Below are positions 57,973 through 64,000 of a stretch of 64,000 nucleotides of DNA, piece after piece. The notes beneath the pieces were generated by a model, which saw only the letters and a list, made by a program, of their open reading frames with translations, made no database searches and was not told the DNA's origin. The DNA is from Shewanella frigidimarina (lineage in GTDB: Bacteria > Pseudomonadota > Gammaproteobacteria > Enterobacterales > Shewanellaceae). The translations under genes and the position numbers were made by a program. The stretch's first letter is position 1. Every line of letters starts with the position of its first letter. The stretch is from the NCBI RefSeq assembly GCF_003797125.1, contig NZ_RKKE01000002.1:161661-225660 (forward strand), in the 5' to 3' direction.

Positions 57973-58848
57973 TTTTTAAGCTTAACCAGTTATTGCATCT
58001 TACAGGTGATTTAGCACAAGGCTTTACACCTGAATTGATGTAGTAGGATACTGCAGGAAAAAACAATGATATGAGGTTGCATCGGTAAACTAATGAAGCA
58101 AAAACTATAGGTTTATTGGCTTCAATACAGTTATCGTTGGCGTCATGCCTTGCTTAAAATTTCCCTTTCTACTTTCTGTCTTACGTCAATCCTCATTAAT
58201 TAGTTGGTAATTATAATGTATACGGTAATTTAATGACAGTTTTTTGACGTTTTTTTGCTAAGTGTCACTTTTTAGTTGTTTCAACCCAGTTAAAACGTAA
58301 ATTGGCATATATTTACTCCTTTAGTACTAGTTGCTAGAAGTATGTTTACAAAAGGCCCACTACGATTAATTTGTTCATTAAACAGTCTGCCAGTGATTGT
58401 ATAAGTCTCTTTCTGATTACTACTTTTACGCACCAAAATGTCACTTTATTGTTCACCTGCACTATTTTTGTGCTGATAAAACATCCAACCACCAAGTTAT
58501 ATCGCAAATCAATTAATAAAAATCCTACCAACATCAAAAAACAAACAATCAACAATAAGTAACTGTTTGTAAAATCTATTTAGATATGGCCGTAACAAAA
58601 TTTTCGATTCATGCCAAATTTTTGAATCGTTTTTAATTCATGTAATCTCATTAATGACTGCAAACAACCTAGTACTACTGTTTATATGACAATTGGCATG
58701 CCAATAAATTGACCTTATCAAAGCTCAATAATGATATGAGATCGTCTAGAGAGTCCATTTTAACGGATTAGCTTAATACCACTTTCATACTAGAGGGGAA
58801 TTAGTTTGTAAATTCAAACACTCAAAATAAGAATGTATCGTCATTTTA
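57973..58848. other. Long non-coding stretch between the EPS and lap loci
   Basis: There is no convincing gene in these roughly 880 bases. Short open frames on both strands at about 58346-58562 overlap each other and have no ribosome site or recognisable motif. The AT-rich DNA separates two divergent transcription units and may hold further regulatory sites that I cannot identify. Confidence 0.5.
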
Positions 58849-58878
58849 TTGTCGTTTTACGACTAACTAGCTTATGAT
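58849..58878 (+). promoter_or_regulatory. Candidate lapG promoter
   Basis: TTGTCG, an 18-base spacer, then TATGAT, about 70 bases before the lapG start. The -10 box is good and the -35 box moderate. Confidence 0.4.
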
Positions 58879-58948
58879 ATGCATCGTTATCGCATAAATT
58901 CTGTAAAATTATTACAGTGTTATCATTAACTATCATTTGCAGTGAGAT

Positions 58949-59629
58949 TTGCGTATTAAACTCGTTTTGTGTTGCATCATAGATAGATATCGCCACTGGC
59001 TTGTTACGTCATTGGTGTTTTCGGCTGTGTGTCTTGCCACCATAACTGACGATTTATTTACCACTGATTTTTTTACACAAGTAGAGCAGCGCTATGGCTC
59101 TGATCGAGTAGAAGATTTTAGTGACTGGCAAGACACTATAAATGATGGCGTTACATTGAACGACTACGACAAGCTTAATTTAGCCAATCAGTTTGCTAAT
59201 AGGCGGATTCGATTTGTGAGTGATAGCGACCATTGGCATAAAAGTGATTATTGGGCCACGCCGCTTGAATCGTTAGGCACTAAAGGCGGCGATTGTGAAG
59301 ACTTTGCCATCTTTAAGTATTTTACTTTAAAGGCCATGGGTGTTGATGAGAGCAAAATGCGCTTGATGTATGTGCGTGCGTTATTGATTAATGAGCCTCA
59401 TATGGTGTTGATTTACTTTGAAGACCCTAAAGCGATGCCTTTAGTGTTGGATAATTTAAAAACCAAAATTTTACCCGCTAACCAGCGCCGAGATTTAAAA
59501 CCAATTTATTCATTTAATGGTCAAGGACTATGGTTAGCAAAGGCACAAGGGTTGGGCAGTAACAAACCCACTAGCAGCGGCACAAAAAGTTGGACTGATT
59601 TAGTTAATCGAATTGAAAACGGCGAGTAA
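58949..59629 (+). CDS. lapG: LapG-type periplasmic cysteine protease (BTLCP family)
   Basis: This 226-residue protein is a bacterial transglutaminase-like cysteine protease. The catalytic triad is C116 (TKGGDCEDFA), H151 (NEPHMVL) and D168 (LVLDNL). An N-terminal hydrophobic segment (about residues 16-32) exports it. LapG (BpfG in Shewanella) cleaves the N-terminus of a large RTX adhesin and releases cells from biofilm when c-di-GMP falls. The start is uncertain: the TTG at 58949 is the longest, and its GTGAGA site is very close. lapD follows after 27 bases with AAAGGATCTGGAG before it. Confidence 0.9.
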   Translation: MRIKLVLCCIIDRYRHWLVTSLVFSAVCLATITDDLFTTDFFTQVEQRYGSDRVEDFSDWQDTINDGVTLNDYDKLNLANQFANRRIRFVSDSDHWHKSDYWATPLESLGTKGGDCEDFAIFKYFTLKAMGVDESKMRLMYVRALLINEPHMVLIYFEDPKAMPLVLDNLKTKILPANQRRDLKPIYSFNGQGLWLAKAQGLGSNKPTSSGTKSWTDLVNRIENGE

Positions 59630-59656
59630 TCGTTACAAAAGGATCTGGAGCAAACA

Positions 59657-61747
59657 ATGTTTACAAAAGGAATGTCTTTGCGGCTACAGCTTTATCTGCT
59701 GATAAGTTGTTTATCTTTATTTAGCTTCGGTGCCGCGTTATATAATAACGTATCGAACATGCGTGGCTATTTAAATGAACAGTTAGCATCTCATGCGCAA
59801 GGAGCAGCGCACAGTTTAGGATTATCTATCTCACCTTATATGGATGAAGAAGGTTTGGTGATTGCCGAGACAATGACTAATGCTATTTTTGATTCCGGCT
59901 ATTACCAACATATTATTTTTACCGACCTTGACGACAAAGTGCTGTTTGAGCGCAATAATCCTCAAGGTAATTTTGCTGTTCCTCAGTGGTTTATTAACTG
60001 GTTTACCCTGCATCCTCCGGTAATGACAAGTGAAGTGAGTGATGGTTGGCGTATTGCCGGTAAATTAGAAGTGCAATCGCATGCGGGTACCTCATATAAA
60101 AGTTTATGGGATCACGCCGTTAGCAATTTAACCTCTGCATTATTTCAACTATTTATAGCTCTGTTATGTGCTTATTTTATTTTAAAAGCGGTGTTAACTC
60201 CACTGAACAGTATTGAGAAACAAGCTGAATCGGTTATTCAAAAGCGCTTTGAACTTAACCCTATTAAACCTTTTACCTCTGAGTTACGCACGTTGGTGAA
60301 TGCGATTAACCGTATGATTGAGAATATTCAGCGATCGTTTAACGAACAAACTAAATTGGCTGAAGCCTTGTCGAAAGAGGTTTATATTGATTCGCATACT
60401 GGTTTACCTAATCGTCGTGCGTTGTTAAAGAAGTTTGAGTCGATTCAAGCAGAATATGAACAACACGGTAACCGTTTTTATTTAGGCTTATTGTCGATGA
60501 CCTCTTTAAAGCAGGTTAATGACAACGATGGTTATGGCAGCGGTGATGACTATATTTTATCTGGTGCGCAACTTTTTAGTGAACAGATGAATAGTTTGCA
60601 AGAAGCGACCTTATACCGTATTTCAGGCTCGGAATTTGCATTTTTAAGCTTACTTACTGAAGACGCGGCCAAAGAAGTCGATCAGCAAATGGCCTCTTGT
60701 ATTTTGATTGAAAGCTCGTCGCGTTTTAGTAATGGCTTTGCAAAACATAGCCTCACCCGTGTAAATCATCAAGAAGACTTTGCTGATGTGGTTATGCGTT
60801 TAGATAACCAACTGGTGCATAATCAATATGCCGATAATCCCAAGGGGTTGATTTCTGCTAATGGCATGCAAAAGAATCATTCACGTGAAGAATGGGTGGG
60901 TATTTTGACTCAGTTTACTCAGTATTTTAAGGACGAAATTAATCACTCTAATAGCAAAGATTTTGCGATTAAGTGTATTCCATTAGATAAAATCTTCGAT
61001 TTGATGTTACAACCTGTGGTGGATGAAAATCAATCCATTTTGTATGTTGAGTCGTTTGTGCGCTTTAAAATAGCGGGCGAAACACTGTCGACTTTAGATG
61101 TGTTTGCCATGGCAGAAAGACTGGGCGTACTACAAGACCTCGAACAAGCTGTTGTGTGTTTTATTTTTTATAAGCTGCAACACATTGAACACACCCGCGT
61201 AGCCATTAATATAAGTAATCGTGCACTGCATAATCCGGTGTTTACCGATTGGTTGTTTGATTTATACCAAAAAATGCATAAAACGCTTCCACCACTTTTG
61301 TATGAATTTAACGAGTCTGGCGCAATGCTTTCGCTTGAATCGACAGAGGGTTTTATCCGCCGAGCAAAACAATTAGATATTGATATTGCCATTGAACGTT
61401 TTGGATCTAGTTTAAGTTCGTTTTGCTATATTAGAAACTTAAACATTGATTATATTAAGATTGATCCAAGTTATGTGCGTGATATAGCAGAAGCTGACAC
61501 ACGCTTTTTTGTCCAAACTGTGATCCAAATCTGTCATGGTATTGGTATTAAAATCATTGCACCACAGGTAGAGTCGGCTGTTATAGGTGAATACTTTTCA
61601 CTCATGAATATCGATGGCTTACAGGGTAATGGATTGTATGCTGTACGAAATTTCAGTACAATAATACCTGCAAACGCAACAAGTACATGGATCAGTGCAT
61701 TGCAGCTGAACTACTTTAGTAATTCACCAAACCACGAGGCAGAATAA
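59657..61747 (+). CDS. lapD: LapD-type inner-membrane c-di-GMP receptor
   Basis: This 696-residue protein has a membrane helix at about residues 9-28, a periplasmic LapD/MoxY N-terminal domain (about 29-155), a second helix (SALFQLFIALLCAYFILKAVL) and HAMP. A degenerate GGDEF domain follows (SGSEFAFL where RxGGDEF is expected), then a degenerate EAL domain (YVESFVRF in place of EALxR). Missing catalytic motifs show a receptor rather than an enzyme. With c-di-GMP bound, LapD sequesters LapG and protects the adhesin. The last base of its stop is shared with the next start (TAATG). Confidence 0.93.
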   Translation: MFTKGMSLRLQLYLLISCLSLFSFGAALYNNVSNMRGYLNEQLASHAQGAAHSLGLSISPYMDEEGLVIAETMTNAIFDSGYYQHIIFTDLDDKVLFERNNPQGNFAVPQWFINWFTLHPPVMTSEVSDGWRIAGKLEVQSHAGTSYKSLWDHAVSNLTSALFQLFIALLCAYFILKAVLTPLNSIEKQAESVIQKRFELNPIKPFTSELRTLVNAINRMIENIQRSFNEQTKLAEALSKEVYIDSHTGLPNRRALLKKFESIQAEYEQHGNRFYLGLLSMTSLKQVNDNDGYGSGDDYILSGAQLFSEQMNSLQEATLYRISGSEFAFLSLLTEDAAKEVDQQMASCILIESSSRFSNGFAKHSLTRVNHQEDFADVVMRLDNQLVHNQYADNPKGLISANGMQKNHSREEWVGILTQFTQYFKDEINHSNSKDFAIKCIPLDKIFDLMLQPVVDENQSILYVESFVRFKIAGETLSTLDVFAMAERLGVLQDLEQAVVCFIFYKLQHIEHTRVAINISNRALHNPVFTDWLFDLYQKMHKTLPPLLYEFNESGAMLSLESTEGFIRRAKQLDIDIAIERFGSSLSSFCYIRNLNIDYIKIDPSYVRDIAEADTRFFVQTVIQICHGIGIKIIAPQVESAVIGEYFSLMNIDGLQGNGLYAVRNFSTIIPANATSTWISALQLNYFSNSPNHEAE

Positions 61748-62139
61748 TGCGCAAAAATAAATTTACCTTGTTATTAGTTTCAGCATTAATGACAGCGGGC
61801 ATGTCTGCCGGTGCGATAGCTGCAGAAACCTTAACGGCTAGTACTCAAACGGTTCCTGTATCAGAAGCAGCAACACAGTTAGCTAATTCCTTTATTGCTG
61901 CTAATGGCGATGAAGCATTGATTATCGAAGCGATACAAGCGGCTGTTGCTGCAGGTATGACTCCTGATGAAATTTTAGCCGTTGCTGTTGCTAACGGTAT
62001 TGACCCTGCGATTGTTGCTGCGAATCTTGAAGATGCGCAAACAGCAGGTGGTGGCGCATTTGGTGCTGCACCATCACCAGGCGGCCCAGGCTTCGGCGGC
62101 GGTTCAGGCGGCGGTGCTGGAACAATATCTAGCAATTAA
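61747..62139 (+). CDS. Small secreted Ala/Gly-rich protein coupled to lapD
   Basis: This 130-residue protein has a clear signal peptide (MRKNKFTLLLVSALMTAGMSAGAIAAE). An Ala/Val-rich helical part follows, with repeated AAVAAGMTPDEILAVAVANGIDPAIVAANL helices (about residues 55-95), then a Gly/Pro-rich tail (GGGAFGAAPSPGGPGFGGGSGGG) ending SSN. It has no Cys. The ATG overlaps the lapD stop (TAATG), so translation is probably coupled. The function is unknown; being in the lap transcript suggests a role in adhesin handling or attachment. Confidence 0.75.
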   Translation: MRKNKFTLLLVSALMTAGMSAGAIAAETLTASTQTVPVSEAATQLANSFIAANGDEALIIEAIQAAVAAGMTPDEILAVAVANGIDPAIVAANLEDAQTAGGGAFGAAPSPGGPGFGGGSGGGAGTISSN

Positions 62140-62244
62140 TCGTATTCTAGATTGTTGAAGAATAATGAAAGCCCATTAAATTGGTTTTTTTTGTGGGTAT
62201 TTATAAAGGAAGGTACTAGGTTCTAGGTAAATCTGACGCCCTAC

Positions 62245-62512
62245 CCGCACGTCATCCCTGAGTTCTTATATCATAGATCCAGGTGTTTCTTTTGACCTTG
62301 CTTGAGTATTAAAAACGTAAAAGCCAACACCTGGATTCCGGCTCAACAGCATTGCCGGAACGACGGAGTAGTGGGCGTTGTTTGAATACGAATGAGTAAA
62401 TGACGAAGTCGTGGGCATGTAGGTGTGTATTAGTAAGCAAATGTGCATTTTGACCCCACTCGCACGTCATCCCTGAGTGCTTTTATCAGGGATCCAGGTG
62501 TTTCTTTCGTTT
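62245..62512. repeat. Dispersed repeats left of the GIY-YIG gene
   Basis: There are three copies: type B at about 62245-62290 and 62463-62512 (CACGTCATCCCTGAGT ... GATCCAGGTGTTTCTTT), and type A at about 62324-62372 (AACACCTGGATTCCGGCTCA ... GCCGGAACGACGGAG). They are the same families as at 33.6-34.1 and 35.2-35.5 kb. Confidence 0.8.
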
Positions 62513-62526
62513 TAATTGTTAAATAT

Positions 62527-62808
62527 CTAAATTTCAAGATCATCCCAGCGTGGATTAAACTTCTCAATTAATTGAATTTTCCATTCACGCTTCCAGTTTT
62601 TAAGCTGTTTCTCTCTGGTAATGGCGTTATAAATGTCATCAAATACTTCGTAGTAAACTAACATTTTAATTGAATGTTCTTTAGTAAAACCATCAGACAA
62701 GCCATTTTTATGATCCCAATTTCGTCTGATTAAATCAGACGTCACTCCAATATAGAGTGTGCCATTAGGCCGATTAGCCATAATGTAAATATATGATTGC
62801 TTATCCAT
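62527..62808 (-). CDS. GIY-YIG domain nuclease family protein
   Basis: This is 93 residues from the ATG at 62808. A single GIY-YIG domain starts SYIYIMANRPNGTLYIGVTSDLIRRNWDHKNG. The Tyr and IG stand where GIY/YIG are expected, and the Arg of the active-site helix and Glu in TREKQLKNWKREWK are conserved. Relatives are small stand-alone nucleases of unsettled function. No partner gene is near. Dispersed repeats lie on both sides within about 110 bases. Confidence 0.85.
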   Translation of the reverse strand: MDKQSYIYIMANRPNGTLYIGVTSDLIRRNWDHKNGLSDGFTKEHSIKMLVYYEVFDDIYNAITREKQLKNWKREWKIQLIEKFNPRWDDLEI

Positions 62809-62914
62809 AAACACTTAACTCAATTAAAGTAATCTCAAAATATAGCAGTTAAATGCGAGCTTCGTTGATCCATAACAAAGCTCAGGATCATGTCACCGAA
62901 CCCAAGAGCTAAAA

Positions 62915-63215
62915 TCAACACCTGGATTCCGGCTCAAAAAAACATTGCCGGAACGACGTAATAGTGGGCATTGTTTGTATACGAATGAGTAAATGACGGA
63001 GTAGTGGGCGTTGTTTGTATGAAGTAGTAGTAGTAAGTATTACCTGCTAACGTTGTAGTGGGCATGCATTAGTAAGCCTCACCGCACGTCATCCCTGAGT
63101 GCTCGTATCAGGGATCCAGGTGTTTCTTGTCTCTCATGTCTGGTGACTTTGGATGTCGCCTTAACCTTTAGCTGTCACCCCTGAATGCTTGTATCAGGGA
63201 TCCAGGTGTTTCGCT
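62915..63215. repeat. Dispersed repeats right of the GIY-YIG gene
   Basis: Type A is at about 62918-62962 (CACCTGGATTCCGGCTCA ... GCCGGAACGACGTAAT). Type B is at about 63083-63128 and 63174-63215 (TCATCCCTGAGTGCTCGTAT ... GGGATCCAGGTGTTTC). The remaining bases are non-coding. Confidence 0.8.
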
Positions 63216-63239
63216 TGACTTACCGCTTGTATAATTTTA

Positions 63240-64000
63240 TTACTGCAAAGCTTGTTCAATATCCGCAATCAAGTCTTGAACATTCTCTAAGCCAACCGAG
63301 ATACGCAGTAGGTTGTCGGTAATGCCTGCGGCTAATCGTGCTTCTGGTGTGTAAGGCGAGTGGGTCATTGATGCTGGGTGTTGGATTAGCGATTCTGCGT
63401 CACCTAAACTTACAGCGATAGTGAATAGCTTTACACGATTAACGAAGTTGATGGCGTCCTGTTTATCGCCTTTTAACTCAAATGCGATAACGCCGCCGGC
63501 GCGTTTCATTTGGTTACCAATGAAGCGATGACCTTGATGGTGTTCTAAGCCAGGGTAAAAGACTTGGCTGAATTTAGGGTGTTTATCTAAAAATTCAGCT
63601 AACACTTCTGCGTTATCGCAATGACGAGTTAAGCGTACGTCTAAGGTTTTTAAACCGCGTAAGATTAACCAAGCGTCGTGTGGTGATATCACGCCACCAA
63701 AGTCTTTTAATATTTCGAATTTTAATCTGTGCATGTGCTCTGCATTGCCGCACACAATACCCGCGATTACATCACCATGGCCGTTTAAGTACTTGGTCGC
63801 ACTGTGGATCACCATGTCGATGCCTAACGCTAGCGGTTGCTGCAATAGTGGTGTCATAAAGGTGTTATCGACGATTGATACTAGGTTGTGCGCTTTGGCG
63901 ACGTTGGCCATGGCGGTAAGATCGAATACTTGTAGATGAGGATTGACTGGGGTTTCGCAGAATAATACCTTGGTGTTTGGCTTTATAGCCGCCTCAACAG
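63240..64000 (-). CDS. Methionine gamma-lyase-like PLP enzyme, C-terminal part
   Basis: The last 253 or so codons of a Cys/Met-metabolism PLP enzyme are visible. The frame stays open to the window edge (VEAAIKPNTKVLFCETPVNPHLQVFDLTAMANVAKAH). The PLP Lys is in IHSATKYLNGHGDVIAG. SPHDAWLILRGLKTLDVRL and VSLGDAESLIQHPASMTHSPYTPE follow. The pattern is closest to methionine gamma-lyase, which splits methionine to methanethiol, ammonia and 2-oxobutyrate. O-succinylhomoserine lyase/cystathionine gamma-synthase cannot be excluded because the diagnostic N-terminal Cys is outside the window. Confidence 0.85.
   Translation of the reverse strand, partial: VEAAIKPNTKVLFCETPVNPHLQVFDLTAMANVAKAHNLVSIVDNTFMTPLLQQPLALGIDMVIHSATKYLNGHGDVIAGIVCGNAEHMHRLKFEILKDFGGVISPHDAWLILRGLKTLDVRLTRHCDNAEVLAEFLDKHPKFSQVFYPGLEHHQGHRFIGNQMKRAGGVIAFELKGDKQDAINFVNRVKLFTIAVSLGDAESLIQHPASMTHSPYTPEARLAAGITDNLLRISVGLENVQDLIADIEQALQ

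Noticed and set aside
58346..58562. Overlapping short open frames on both strands
   Set aside because: They are AT-rich, mirror each other, and have no ribosome site. They look like chance frames in non-coding DNA.
62160..62205. Possible terminator after the lapD-coupled gene
   Set aside because: The stem is only four or five base pairs around a large loop, too weak to call.

Overview
The window looks like chromosomal DNA of a marine gammaproteobacterium, most likely Shewanella, from the AT-rich cold-adapted side of the genus. The basis is family-level recognition of proteins and gene order: purF-cvpA-dedD-folC-truA-fimV-asd-pdxB-fabB-mnmC, a lapG/lapD pair, and many short intergenic repeats. 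No database search was possible.

Region 1 (1-17.3 kb) is mixed metabolism. A truncated chemoreceptor gene is followed by a four-gene leftward operon for an exported molybdenum hydroxylase and its maturation proteins (575-4914), a glyoxalase II-like hydrolase, an S33 peptidase, a nitroreductase, a thioredoxin-like protein and ModF. Next come a quinol-monooxygenase-like protein and an alcohol dehydrogenase divergent from a LysR regulator. An identical 17-bp inverted repeat lies upstream of both the LysR/dehydrogenase pair and the thioredoxin-like gene. Then come msrA, a possibly decayed Cys/Asp-rich mini-gene, topB and a TrmK-like methyltransferase.

Region 2 (17.4-33.5 kb) is conserved housekeeping. 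accD, usually found between folC and truA, is absent. FimV carries nine tandem acidic repeats. An 87-bp intergenic tandem repeat precedes purF, and related arms form an inverted pair near fabB.

Region 3 (34.3-57.9 kb) is a leftward exopolysaccharide locus. It starts at a JUMPstart/ops element (57794-57831) and runs through ugd, wecB, wecC, glycosyltransferases, a Wzx-like flippase, a Wzy-like polymerase, a CapK-like adenylating enzyme, an asparagine-synthase-like protein, a broken hexapeptide acyltransferase, a toroid-fold protein, WecG/TagA and WcaJ-like transferases, a beta-barrel, a short Wza, a Wzc kinase, a PHP phosphatase, a small membrane protein and an O-antigen-ligase-like protein. 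galU lies just beyond. The nucleotide-sugar genes predict an acidic polymer containing glucuronate and/or N-acetylmannosaminuronate. Many neighbouring genes overlap by 1-11 bases, and the ops site suggests RfaH-type antitermination.

Region 4 (57.9-64 kb) holds a 1.1 kb non-coding stretch, then lapG and lapD (c-di-GMP-controlled adhesin retention) with a translationally coupled small secreted Gly-rich protein. A GIY-YIG nuclease gene lies among dispersed repeats, and the window ends in the C-terminal part of a methionine gamma-lyase-like enzyme.
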